From Spiribacter sp. 1M189 (GTDB lineage: Bacteria > Pseudomonadota > Gammaproteobacteria > Nitrococcales > Nitrococcaceae), in contig NZ_JBAKFF010000001.1 of NCBI RefSeq assembly GCF_040838345.1, forward strand, positions 558,001-622,000: a stretch of 64,000 nt of DNA, in the 5' to 3' direction. Of the stretch, positions 1 through 7,782 are shown piece after piece. The notes under the pieces were generated by a model that was not told the origin of the DNA, did not search any database, and saw only the letters and a list, made by a program, of their open reading frames with translations. A program made the translations under genes and the position numbers. Every line of letters begins with the position of its first letter. Position 1 is the stretch's first letter.

Positions 1-264
1 ATAGATGAAAAAGCCCAGGCGCTGCTCGACGAACACCCAGCAGGCACCATCCGGGTTGCAGGCGTCGGCGCCGCTACCGGTGAAAACCGCCTGAATGAAC
101 GCCCAGTTGATCAGTGGGACGAAAGTGGTGATCAGCCAGTAACCGATCGCCACCGTCAGCAGACTGTTGTACCAGGTGGAGAACAGGTTTTCCCGCAGCC
201 ACCGCAGCAGGCCACGTTGGGTGGGCGGCGGCGGCAGGTCGGGCGATGCCTGGTGCGTTGCCAT
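1..264 (-). CDS. aapM: General L-amino-acid ABC transporter permease (AapM-like), partial
   Basis: The 3' part of this gene lies beyond the left edge; only about 88 N-terminal residues are visible. The reading starts at an ATG at 262-264 with a soluble, proline-rich leader (THQASPDLPPPPTQ), followed by a WLRENLF/TWYNSLLT segment leading into the first membrane span. This is characteristic of the second permease of Aap/Bzt polar amino-acid importers. The start lies 4 bases after the stop of aapQ, so the genes read aapJ, aapQ, aapM. The protein would form the inner-membrane channel with AapQ. The ATPase gene aapP is expected further left but cannot be seen. Family assignment rests mainly on operon position plus the N-terminal sequence. 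Confidence 0.85.
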   Translation of the reverse strand, partial: MATHQASPDLPPPPTQRGLLRWLRENLFSTWYNSLLTVAIGYWLITTFVPLINWAFIQAVFTGSGADACNPDGACWVFVEQRLGFFIY

Positions 265-268
265 CGTC

Positions 269-1456
269 CTATCGCTCCTTGAGCGCAACCGCGCGGTTGT
301 AGAGATTCATGAGCAGCGAGATCGCCAGGCTGATGGTCAGGTAGACGGCCATGGTGATGGCCACGATCTCCACCGCCTGACCGGTCTGATTGAGCGTTGT
401 CCCCATGAACACGTTCACCAGATCGGGATAGCCGATGGCCACCGCCAGCGACGAGTTCTTGGTCAGGTTCAGGTACTGGCTGGTGAGCGGCGGGATGATG
501 ACCCGCAGGGCCTGCGGGATAACCACCAGACGCAGTACCCGCCGCGCCGGCAGTCCCAGCGCCAGTGCCGCCTCGGTCTGTCCGCTGCTGACCGAGACGA
601 TGCCCGAGCGCACGATCTCGGCAATGAAGGAAGCCGTATAGAGCGTAAGCGCCAGTAGCAGGGCGCCCAGCTCGGGGATCGCCGTGATGCCGCCGCGGAA
701 ATTGAATCCGCCCAGCGCCGGGATGTCCCAGCTCACCGGCCCGCCCATGAGCAGGTAGCCGAGCAGCGGCAGGCCCGGAATGAGGACGAGTGAGATGGGC
801 AGCACCGGGAAAATGCGCCCGGTGGCCGCCTGCCGGCGTCGCGCCCAGACGGCCAGGACCACGGTGATCGCCAGGGCGACCAGCAGCCCCGCGCCCATCA
901 CCCAGGCGCCAGGCTCGAAGATCGGTTTGGGCAGGACGATGCCGCGGTTGCTCATGAACGCGATATCACCCACGTTCACGGCCTGTCGGGGACCCGGCAG
1001 GGCGCCCAGGACCGCGAAGTACCAGAAAAAGATCTGCAGCAGCAGCGGGATATTCCGGAATATCTCGATGTAGCCCAGCGCGACCTTGGCCACCAGCCAG
1101 TTGCTGGACAGCCGTGCGATGCCAACGATGAAGCCCACGATGGTGGCCAGCAGAATGCCCAGTCCGGAGACAAGCAGGGTGTTGGCGAGCCCGACCAGGA
1201 AGGTCCGGCCATAACTCATGGTCTCGTCGTAGGGGATGAGACTCATGATGATGCCGAAGCCGGCGGTTTCATTGAGAAAGCCAAAGCCGGTGGTGATGCC
1301 GCGGCTTTCCATGTTGTTGACGGTGTTCTGGAACAGGCTGTAGCCGATCCATGCCACACCGGCAATGGCAAGGATCTGGAAGACCACGGAGCGGACCCGC
1401 GGGTCATTCCAGGGTTTTGGGCGTCCGGGTCGAAGCGGCCGCGGATCGGTGGTCAT
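269..1456 (-). CDS. aapQ: General L-amino-acid ABC transporter permease (AapQ-like)
   Basis: A 395-residue inner-membrane permease of the polar amino-acid uptake family, with AapM the likely partner. The N-terminus is soluble, with a first membrane span near residues 25-45. It then shows the long first-half insertion typical of AapQ/BztB and a C-terminal transport domain with the permease loop around EAALALGLPARRVLRLVV, which contacts the ATPase. The length matches AapQ (about 400 residues) rather than the roughly 220 of simple HisM/GlnP permeases. It lies downstream of aapJ and immediately upstream of aapM. The intergenic gap to aapJ carries a strong hairpin. The role is uptake of a broad range of L-amino acids; substrate breadth is known for the family and not shown here. 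Confidence 0.92.
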   Translation of the reverse strand: MTTDPRPLRPGRPKPWNDPRVRSVVFQILAIAGVAWIGYSLFQNTVNNMESRGITTGFGFLNETAGFGIIMSLIPYDETMSYGRTFLVGLANTLLVSGLGILLATIVGFIVGIARLSSNWLVAKVALGYIEIFRNIPLLLQIFFWYFAVLGALPGPRQAVNVGDIAFMSNRGIVLPKPIFEPGAWVMGAGLLVALAITVVLAVWARRRQAATGRIFPVLPISLVLIPGLPLLGYLLMGGPVSWDIPALGGFNFRGGITAIPELGALLLALTLYTASFIAEIVRSGIVSVSSGQTEAALALGLPARRVLRLVVIPQALRVIIPPLTSQYLNLTKNSSLAVAIGYPDLVNVFMGTTLNQTGQAVEIVAITMAVYLTISLAISLLMNLYNRAVALKER

Positions 1457-1491
1457 TGTGCCGCCCTGTTCCGCTGATGGGTTTCAGGAGA

Positions 1492-1521
1492 GGGCGGAAC
1501 CGGACATGTCCGGCTCCGCCC
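1492..1521 (-). promoter_or_regulatory. Intercistronic hairpin between aapJ and aapQ
   Basis: Two 14-base arms (1492-1505 and 1508-1521) are almost perfectly complementary. On the minus-strand transcript the single odd pair becomes G-U. No T-run follows. Its position just after the binding-protein gene fits a partial terminator or mRNA-stabilising hairpin that keeps aapJ expression above that of the membrane genes; that role is inferred. Confidence 0.6.
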
Positions 1522-1545
1522 GGCGATCAGAGTCTGGCGTCTGGC

Positions 1546-2565
1546 TTACCGGAACGGCGGTGCGTAGAGGATGCCACCGTCAGTCCAGAGCGCGTTGACG
1601 CCGCGGCTCAGGCCGACCGGCGTATCCGGCCCGACGTTGCGGTTGAACATCTCGCCGTAGTTGCCCACCTCGCTGATCACCTCGACCATGAAGTCATCGT
1701 CGAGCCCGAGGATCTCGCCCATGTTGCCATCCGCACCGAGGATGCGCTGGACGTTCGGGTTGTTGGAGTCGGTCATCTCCTCGACATTGCTCGAGTCGAC
1801 GCCATACTCCTCGGCATTGATCTGCCCGAACAGGACCCACTTCACGACGTTGAACCACTCGTCGTCACCCTGGCGTACCACCGGCCCGAGCGGCTCCTTG
1901 GAGATCACCTCGGGGAGGATCACTGCGGAGTCCGGATCGCTCAGCTGTGTGCGCAGTGCGGCCAGCTGAGAGGTATCGGAGGTGAGGATGTCGCAGCGGT
2001 TGTTGTCGAACCCCTGGGCACTGCCCTCCGAGGTGTCGAACACCACGGCCTCGTAGTCCATGTCGTTGGCACGGAAGAAGTCGGCGAGGTTGAGCTCGGT
2101 CGTGGTGCCGGCCTGGGTGCAGACCGCCGCGCCGTCCAGGTCATAGGCACTGTCGACACCGAGGGCCTCTTTGACCAGAAAGCCCTGGCCGTCGTAGTAG
2201 TTGGTGCCGGTGAAATTGAGCCCCAGCGAGGCATCCCGGGTGGTGGTCCAGGTGGTGTTGCGCGAGAGCACGTCGATCTCGCCGGACTGGAGCGCCGTGA
2301 AACGCTCGGCCGCCGTCAGCGGGATGAACTCCACCGCGTCGGCATCGCCCAGCACGGCAGCGGCCACCGCCCGGCAGGTGTCAACGTCCAGCCCGGCCCA
2401 GTTGCCGTCGCTATCGGGCTGCGAGAATCCGGGCAGGCCGTTGCTCACGCCGCAGCGCAGCTGACCTGCATCGCGGACATCTTCCAGCGTTGAGGCCTGG
2501 GCCTGTCCACCCAGAGCCAGCAGCCCCGTGGCGGCAAGGCCCATGGTTATGATCGTCTTCTTCAT
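1546..2565 (-). CDS. aapJ: Amino-acid ABC transporter periplasmic binding protein (AapJ-like)
   Basis: A 339-residue solute-binding protein. The chosen start (MKKTIITMG) has a good ribosome site (AGGGGAAG) and gives a clear signal peptide ending near AQAS. The open frame extends further upstream but lacks a signal there. The mature protein starts TLEDVRDAGQLRCGVSNGLP, typical of AapJ/BztA, and is strongly acidic, as periplasmic proteins of halophiles often are. It captures amino acids and delivers them to AapQ/AapM. It is the first gene of the visible operon and diverges from the alcohol dehydrogenase at 2824. The 258-base gap between them must hold both promoters, but no convincing sigma-70 boxes were picked out. 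Confidence 0.93.
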   Translation of the reverse strand: MKKTIITMGLAATGLLALGGQAQASTLEDVRDAGQLRCGVSNGLPGFSQPDSDGNWAGLDVDTCRAVAAAVLGDADAVEFIPLTAAERFTALQSGEIDVLSRNTTWTTTRDASLGLNFTGTNYYDGQGFLVKEALGVDSAYDLDGAAVCTQAGTTTELNLADFFRANDMDYEAVVFDTSEGSAQGFDNNRCDILTSDTSQLAALRTQLSDPDSAVILPEVISKEPLGPVVRQGDDEWFNVVKWVLFGQINAEEYGVDSSNVEEMTDSNNPNVQRILGADGNMGEILGLDDDFMVEVISEVGNYGEMFNRNVGPDTPVGLSRGVNALWTDGGILYAPPFR

Positions 2566-2823
2566 CACTGCTTCCCCTATTGCATCGAGGTTGTGCAAAG
2601 CCATCGTGGCAACCGTTGATAACGCAAGGCTCATGCCAACACGGGACTCTCCTCCTCCTGGCCGGCCCGCGTCATACGATCGCCTGTCCGTTATGTCACG
2701 AATGCACCATGCTGGACAAGGCATGCAGGCAGTGCACCGAGATGGCGCGCGGCACAGCATGGACGGCGGACGTCACGGCTGCGACGATAGCGGGATTGCC
2801 CCTGAATCCCATGGAGTTCCTCA

Positions 2824-3966
2824 ATGAGCGCAACGTTCGGCCTGTTCCTCCCCCGCAATATCCGTTTCGGTCGCGGGGCGGCCGGAGCGACCGCTGATGC
2901 CGCCATGGCACTCGGCGAGCGGCCTCTGCTCGTGCATGGCGCCTGCGCGGGGCGGGCGGATTGGCTCATACAGGCCCTTGATGCGGTCGGCCGCAAGCCA
3001 TGGGGGATCGCCTGCCCGCGCGAGCCCGACGTCGGGCTGATCGAACAGGGGGTCGCGCTGGGGCGGGAGGTCAATGCCGACGTCGTCGTCGGCCTCGGCG
3101 GCGGATCGGTGATTGACATGGCCAAGGCCGTCGCCGGATTGATTCCGGCTCATGGTGAGGTGATCGACTACCTTGAGGTCGTGGGGGGAGGGCAGACGCT
3201 GGATGCTGAGCCGTTGCCCTTCGTGGCGGTGCCGACAACCGCCGGGACTGGCACTGAGGCGACCCGCAATGCGGTCATCGACGTGCCGTCGGCCAGGCGC
3301 AAGGTCTCGCTGCGCGACCCGAGACTGCTGCCGGCAACGGCCATCGTGGATCCCGCATTGACCGATGCCACGCCGCGGCATGTCACGCTGGCGAGTGGCC
3401 TTGACGCCATTACGCAGGTGATCGAACCGTATATCAGCTGTCAGGCCAACCGCTTCACCGATGCCCTCTGCCGCGAGGCCATTCCGGTTGGTCTGCAGGC
3501 CCTGGTGCGCCTGATGACGGATGAGGATCCCGCTGCTCGCGATGACATGGCCTGGGTCAGCCTCAGTGGTGGCCTCGCGCTCGCCAACGCAAAACTGGGT
3601 GCAGTCCATGGTCTGGCCGGCCCCCTGGGCGGCGTGACGGATATGCCGCATGGCGCGATCGCCGGCGCGTTGCTGCCGCCGGTCCTGAGAGCCAATCGTG
3701 AGGTGGTTCAGGGCTCGGTGGCCACGCGGATCCATGAGGTAGAGCAGTGGATCGCGGGCGCGCTTGCCTGTGGCAGCGACGAGGCCATTGATCGCCTCGC
3801 CGCCTGGTCGCGCGCCAAGGGTTTGCCCGGACTGGGTACCGCTGGCCTGGAATCATCATCGCTCGCGGCTATCGCCGAGGCCGCCGCCGGCTCGTCCTCC
3901 ATGAAGGGCAATCCCGTCGTGTTGCCCGCGGCAAGGCTGGTGCAGGCGATGGAAGAGGCGTGGTAA
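2824..3966 (+). CDS. Iron-containing alcohol dehydrogenase family protein
   Basis: A 380-residue protein of the group III (iron-type) alcohol dehydrogenase family, an NAD(P)-dependent cytoplasmic oxidoreductase. The N-terminal half has the nucleotide-binding GLGGGSVIDMAKA motif (near residue 90) and PTTAGTGTEATRNAVI (near 137). The C-terminal half has the metal-ligand histidines in AVHGLAGPLGG and DMPHGAIAGA. Length is usual for the family, which also contains maleylacetate reductases and lactaldehyde/butanol dehydrogenases, so the substrate cannot be named. The TRAP permease genes follow within 50 bases on the same strand, so the enzyme may act on the compound that transporter imports (inference). 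Confidence 0.9.
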   Translation: MSATFGLFLPRNIRFGRGAAGATADAAMALGERPLLVHGACAGRADWLIQALDAVGRKPWGIACPREPDVGLIEQGVALGREVNADVVVGLGGGSVIDMAKAVAGLIPAHGEVIDYLEVVGGGQTLDAEPLPFVAVPTTAGTGTEATRNAVIDVPSARRKVSLRDPRLLPATAIVDPALTDATPRHVTLASGLDAITQVIEPYISCQANRFTDALCREAIPVGLQALVRLMTDEDPAARDDMAWVSLSGGLALANAKLGAVHGLAGPLGGVTDMPHGAIAGALLPPVLRANREVVQGSVATRIHEVEQWIAGALACGSDEAIDRLAAWSRAKGLPGLGTAGLESSSLAAIAEAAAGSSSMKGNPVVLPAARLVQAMEEAW

Positions 3967-4011
3967 GCCCGCTTGCCCCCCGCGATCGGCTTGGCCATAC
4001 TCCGCCACCTC

Positions 4012-4536
4012 ATGGACCCACTGCTGCGCCTTAGTGAATGGATCGACACCCTCAGCGACCGGGTGGGCCAGGGGCTGCGCTGGGTGGCCCTGTTGCTGGT
4101 CGTTGTGGGCGTGGTCAATGTGATTGGCCGCTACCTCGGTGCACAGCTTGGTATGCAGCTCAGCTCCAATGCCCTGCTGGAGGCGCAGATTCAGGCGTTC
4201 GCCGTGATCTTCCTGCTCGGCAGCGCCTACCTGCTGCGCCATGACGGGCATATTCGCGTCGATATCCTGCAGTCACGATTCGGTCCGCGCCTGCGGGCCT
4301 GGATCGAGTTGCTGGGGGCGCTGATGGCCCTGATCCCCTTCTGCATGGTGATGCTGATTTACGGTGTCGATTATGTGGCGCGGGCCTGGTCCCGGCTCGA
4401 GGTGAGTCCCAATCCCGGTGGATTGCCGCTCTATCCGATCAAGACCATGATTCTCATCGGCTTCTCGCTGCTGCTGCTCCAGGGTGTCAGCCAGGCGATC
4501 AAGGCCGCCGCCCGTCTGCGCGGGAAGCGGGCGTGA
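4012..4536 (+). CDS. TRAP transporter small permease (DctQ family)
   Basis: A 174-residue membrane protein with four predicted spans, the small integral subunit of a tripartite ATP-independent periplasmic transporter. The ATG at 4012 (MDPLLRLSEW) was preferred over an upstream TTG at 3973, which would begin only 7 bases after the alcohol dehydrogenase stop. Typical DctQ features are the RYLGAQ segment after span 1, the LLRHDGHIRVDIL motif near residue 75 and a long last helix. Its stop overlaps the start of the large permease, showing translational coupling. It pairs with DctM to use a sodium or proton gradient; the substrate is probably an organic acid and is unknown. Confidence 0.88.
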   Translation: MDPLLRLSEWIDTLSDRVGQGLRWVALLLVVVGVVNVIGRYLGAQLGMQLSSNALLEAQIQAFAVIFLLGSAYLLRHDGHIRVDILQSRFGPRLRAWIELLGALMALIPFCMVMLIYGVDYVARAWSRLEVSPNPGGLPLYPIKTMILIGFSLLLLQGVSQAIKAAARLRGKRA

Positions 4537-5906
4537 TGCTCATCGAACTCATGCCGCTGGCGATGTTCGCCGTGCTGCTCTTGCTGCTGCTCACCGGCTA
4601 TCCGGTGGCCTTCGCACTGGCCGGCACCGGGCTGCTCTTCACGGTGCTCGGCAGCGACTGGCTGCCGTCGCTCGGCCTGGCATTGCCATGGGAGCCCCTG
4701 TTTCGGGTCGCGCGCCTGAATGTCCTGCCGCAGCGCCTGTACGGCTCGATCATGGAGAACTACACACTGGTGGCGGTGCCGTTTTTCATTTTCATGGGCA
4801 CGATGCTGGAGCGCTCGGGGCTCGCCGAGGATCTGCTCCAGACCATGGGGCGGCTGTTCGGGCGACTGCGGGGCGGGCTGGCGATTTCCGTGGTGCTTGT
4901 CGGCATGCTTCTGGCGGCCGCCACCGGCGTGGTCGGCGCATCCGTGGTCACGATGGGCGTGCTGGCGCTGCCGGTGATGCTCAAGTACGGCTATGACCAG
5001 CGACTCGCCACCGGCACCATCGCCGCGAGCGGTACGCTCGGCCAGATCATTCCCCCCTCAATCGTCCTCATCATCCTTGGTGACCAGATGGGGGTGAATG
5101 TCGGCGATCTGTTTGTCGGCGCGCTGCTGCCCGGCCTACTGCTGGGTGCCGCGTATGTGGCGTGGCTGATTATTGTGGCCTGGCGGCGGCCACTGGCAGC
5201 GCCGGCGCTGCCGGCGGGGGCGGACGACGAAGGCGCGGCGGGCCCTCTCTGGCGGGCCGTTCTGCGCTGCCTGGTGCCCCCGCTCGCGCTGGTGGGCGCG
5301 GTGCTCGGCACGATTTTCCTTGGTATTGCGACGCCCACGGAGGCCGGCGCCATGGGTGCGTTGGGCGCTACGCTGCTGGCGCTTTTCTACGGCAAGCTCT
5401 CGGGCAGCAATCTGCTCTCGGTTTCCGATAGCACCGTGCGCCTGACGGCCATGGTGTTCACCATTCTGGTGGGTGCCACGGTCTTCGCCACTGTCTTCAG
5501 TGCCATGGGTGGGAAGTGGCTGGTGGAGGATTTCCTCCTCGCCCTGCCCGGCGGCGAGATGAGTTTCATTCTCTTTGTGATGCTGACGATCTTCGTGCTC
5601 GGCTTCTTTCTCGATTTCATCGAGATCACCTTCATCGTCGTGCCACTGATTGCCCCCATCGCCGATAGCTTTGGCCTGAACCCGGTCTGGTTTGCCGTGC
5701 TCATCGCGATGAACCTGCAGGCCTCTTTCCTCACGCCACCGTTCGGTTTCTCGCTTTTCTATCTACGCGGGGTCACGCCGGCGGCCGTGCCCACCGGCAC
5801 GATTTACCAGGGCATATTGCCGTACATCGCCATTCAGCTACTCATGCTGGCGGTGATCGTGGCCTTCCCCGGTCTGGTGACCTGGCTGCCGGGTCTGGCC
5901 GGCTGA
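4533..5906 (+). CDS. TRAP transporter large permease (DctM family)
   Basis: A roughly 457-residue protein, the usual DctM length, with about 12 hydrophobic spans. The DctM signature is visible: GYPVAFALAGTGLLF at the N-terminus, AVPFFIFMGTMLERSGLAEDLL near residue 90, the re-entrant GTLGQIIPPSIVLIILGD around 170 and a matching half-site near 400 (ASFLTPPFGFSLFYLRGV). Start is GTG at 4533 or ATG at 4536; both overlap the dctQ stop. It is the transport channel of the TRAP system. The binding-protein gene is not in this operon but directly downstream on the opposite strand (5956-7041), an uncommon arrangement. Confidence 0.92.
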   Translation: MMLIELMPLAMFAVLLLLLLTGYPVAFALAGTGLLFTVLGSDWLPSLGLALPWEPLFRVARLNVLPQRLYGSIMENYTLVAVPFFIFMGTMLERSGLAEDLLQTMGRLFGRLRGGLAISVVLVGMLLAAATGVVGASVVTMGVLALPVMLKYGYDQRLATGTIAASGTLGQIIPPSIVLIILGDQMGVNVGDLFVGALLPGLLLGAAYVAWLIIVAWRRPLAAPALPAGADDEGAAGPLWRAVLRCLVPPLALVGAVLGTIFLGIATPTEAGAMGALGATLLALFYGKLSGSNLLSVSDSTVRLTAMVFTILVGATVFATVFSAMGGKWLVEDFLLALPGGEMSFILFVMLTIFVLGFFLDFIEITFIVVPLIAPIADSFGLNPVWFAVLIAMNLQASFLTPPFGFSLFYLRGVTPAAVPTGTIYQGILPYIAIQLLMLAVIVAFPGLVTWLPGLAG

Positions 5907-5946
5907 GGGGAGGCGCCCGCGTCCGAATGAGCGCCGGTGCCTCCCC
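5907..5946. terminator. Hairpin between convergent TRAP genes
   Basis: Arms at 5907-5917 and 5936-5946 pair over 11 positions with one G-U, starting immediately after the dctM stop and ending 10 bases before the end of dctP. No T-run follows on either strand, so this may be a weak bidirectional terminator or an mRNA 3'-end stabiliser rather than a canonical intrinsic terminator. Confidence 0.5.
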
Positions 5947-5955
5947 GCTGAGTGT

Positions 5956-7041
5956 CTAGCCGCGATCCCTGTAGATGAATTCGCGATAGCGGAAGCTGTT
6001 GGTCTGATCCCAGCCACGGAGCCGCTCGAGGAAGGCCGACCATGACTCGTAAATCCGCGCATAGTCTGGGTTGGCCATATCCTCCTCGTTGACCTCGGTG
6101 GCCGCCTGGGCAAAGGCCTCCAGCACCGAGTCGGGGAAGTGCTTGATCTCCACGCCGGCCGCCTTGAGCTCCTCCAGGGCCAGTGGGTTCTTCGCCAGGT
6201 ACTGCGCGGCCATCCAGTTGTTCGCCTCCGCACAGCAGGCCTGGATCTGCGCCTGGATGTCCGTGGGGAACGTGTTCCAGATCTCCAGGTTGAAGTAAAA
6301 GCCCAGCATGGCACTAGGCTCGGCCCAGCTCGGCAGGTAGTAGTACTTCGCCACATCCTGCATGCCCAGAATCTGGTCATCGTAGGGGCCGACCCATTCG
6401 GCGGCATCCAGTGCGCCGCGCTCCATCGCGGTGAACACCTCGCCGCCGGGGAGCTGCTGGATGTTGACCCCGGCCTTCGCCATCACCCGGCCGCCATGGC
6501 CGGGGAAGCGCATGCGCAGGCCCTGCAGATCGGCGGGGCTGTTGACTTCGACGTTGAACCAACCGCCGCACTGGGCGCTGGTATTGCCGCCGGGGAAGGC
6601 GATGAGATTGTCCTTTGCGTTGAGCTCATTCCACAGTGCCTGGCCATCGCCGCCGGTCATCCAGGCGTTCTGTTGTTCCAGCGTCATGCCGAAAGGCAGC
6701 GCAGTGAAGAACCCATGGGCCGGATTCTTGCCAATAAAGTAATAGGGCGCGGTGTGGCAGGCCTCGAAGGCACCGTTCGAGACCGCGTCGTAGACCTCCA
6801 GGGCGCCCACCTCCGCCCCGCCCGGAGAGGTCCTTACGCGGACGTCGCCATCGGTTATTTCCTCGATACGCCGGGCGAAGTACTCGGCCGTGCCATAGAG
6901 GTTGTCGAGGGCCGCGGGCCAGGAGGTGAGCAGGTTGATGCGGAAGCGTCGCGGTTGCGCTATGACGGCAGGTGCGTTGACACCGCCCGCCGCCACCAGA
7001 CCTGTTCCCGCACCCTTGAGAAATCCGCGACGATCCATCAT
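5956..7041 (-). CDS. TRAP transporter solute-binding protein (DctP family, Tat signal)
   Basis: A 361-residue periplasmic binding protein. The start MMDRRGFLKG is preceded by AGGAGAG at good spacing. It begins a twin-arginine type leader (DRRGFLKG followed by a hydrophobic Ala/Gly stretch to VIAQ), so export is probably in folded form. The mature part shows the DctP fold: INLLTSWPAALDNLYGTAEYFA, CHTAPYYFIGKNPAHGFFTALPFG near residue 100, and the R..PGHGG..M..AG segment that carries the carboxylate-binding Arg. It resembles the subfamily annotated for alpha-keto acid or mannitol-type substrates, but the ligand is unassigned. It is convergent with dctQM and divergent from bioY. Confidence 0.9.
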   Translation of the reverse strand: MMDRRGFLKGAGTGLVAAGGVNAPAVIAQPRRFRINLLTSWPAALDNLYGTAEYFARRIEEITDGDVRVRTSPGGAEVGALEVYDAVSNGAFEACHTAPYYFIGKNPAHGFFTALPFGMTLEQQNAWMTGGDGQALWNELNAKDNLIAFPGGNTSAQCGGWFNVEVNSPADLQGLRMRFPGHGGRVMAKAGVNIQQLPGGEVFTAMERGALDAAEWVGPYDDQILGMQDVAKYYYLPSWAEPSAMLGFYFNLEIWNTFPTDIQAQIQACCAEANNWMAAQYLAKNPLALEELKAAGVEIKHFPDSVLEAFAQAATEVNEEDMANPDYARIYESWSAFLERLRGWDQTNSFRYREFIYRDRG

Positions 7042-7086
7042 TGCTCTCCTTTGTGCTCCGTTCGCGAGTGGCGGCAAGGTTAATGC

Positions 7087-7123
7087 CGCCGATCCGATGG
7101 CCGCAATGGCTGACGGATCGGCG
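7087..7123. promoter_or_regulatory. Perfect 10-bp inverted repeat in the dctP-bioY divergent promoter region
   Basis: Half-sites at 7087-7096 and 7114-7123 are exact inverted copies (CGCCGATCCG) separated by 17 bases. They sit 46 bases upstream of the dctP start and 45 bases upstream of bioY. Spacing and position suit a regulator dimer acting on one or both genes. No family could be assigned, and an RNA hairpin in a leader is the alternative. Confidence 0.5.
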
Positions 7124-7167
7124 TGGCTCTGCTACCTTTCAATCTGGCGGATTTCACGGAGAGCGTC

Positions 7168-7734
7168 ATGGCAACCAGAACACAGTGGATGATTGATGAG
7201 TGGGCATCGCAGAGCCTCACTCGTCAGGTGGTTTCCGTACTGGCCGGCACGCTGTTGCTGGCGCTCTCTGCAAGGGTCCAGATCCCGTTCTGGCCCGTTC
7301 CCTTCAGCATGCAGACTTTCGTCGTCCTGGCGCTCGGCATGGTCTACGGGCCTGTCCTGGGCGCTGCAACGGTACTGACTTATCTCGGCCAGGGCCTTGT
7401 CGGCCTGCCGGTTTTCGTGGCTGGCGGCGGCCCCGCCTATCTCGCCGGCCCGACGGGCGGTTATCTGCTGGGTATGGTGCCGGCGGCATGGATTGCCGGT
7501 GAGCTCGTGCGCCGCGGCTGGGGCGCAGATCCGATCCGGGCCGTTGCCGCGGCGGCCGCCGGCAACCTGGCGGTATATGCGCTGGGCGTGAGCTGGCTGG
7601 CTGTTTGGCTGGGCAGTCTGTCCCAGGCCGTCACCGCCGGGCTGCTGCCTTTCCTGCCCGGCGCAGTGATGAAGATCGCCGGCGCGGGGCTGCTGGTCTG
7701 GGGCGTGATGCGCTACGCCGGAAAACGCGAATAG
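7168..7734 (+). CDS. bioY: Biotin transporter BioY
   Basis: A 188-residue membrane protein, the substrate-binding S component of a biotin ECF-type transporter. The start at 7168 (MATRTQWMIDEW) follows a GGAGAG ribosome site; a longer in-frame start at 7123 would add an unlikely leader. The BioY hallmarks are present: VQIPFWPVPFSMQTFVVL near residue 35, then GAATVLTYLGQGLVGLPVF, and the glycine-rich GPAYLAGPTGGYLLG. Six hydrophobic spans are expected. No bioM/bioN is adjacent, so it is either a solitary BioY, which is known to function alone in some bacteria, or shares a module encoded elsewhere. The neighbouring propionyl-CoA synthetase offers no direct link beyond biotin's role in carboxylases. 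Confidence 0.93.
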   Translation: MATRTQWMIDEWASQSLTRQVVSVLAGTLLLALSARVQIPFWPVPFSMQTFVVLALGMVYGPVLGAATVLTYLGQGLVGLPVFVAGGGPAYLAGPTGGYLLGMVPAAWIAGELVRRGWGADPIRAVAAAAAGNLAVYALGVSWLAVWLGSLSQAVTAGLLPFLPGAVMKIAGAGLLVWGVMRYAGKRE

Positions 7735-7782
7735 CCCCACTGGATGCCCGCCGGGCGGGGTCAAGTGCAGAGGAGGAGAGCA

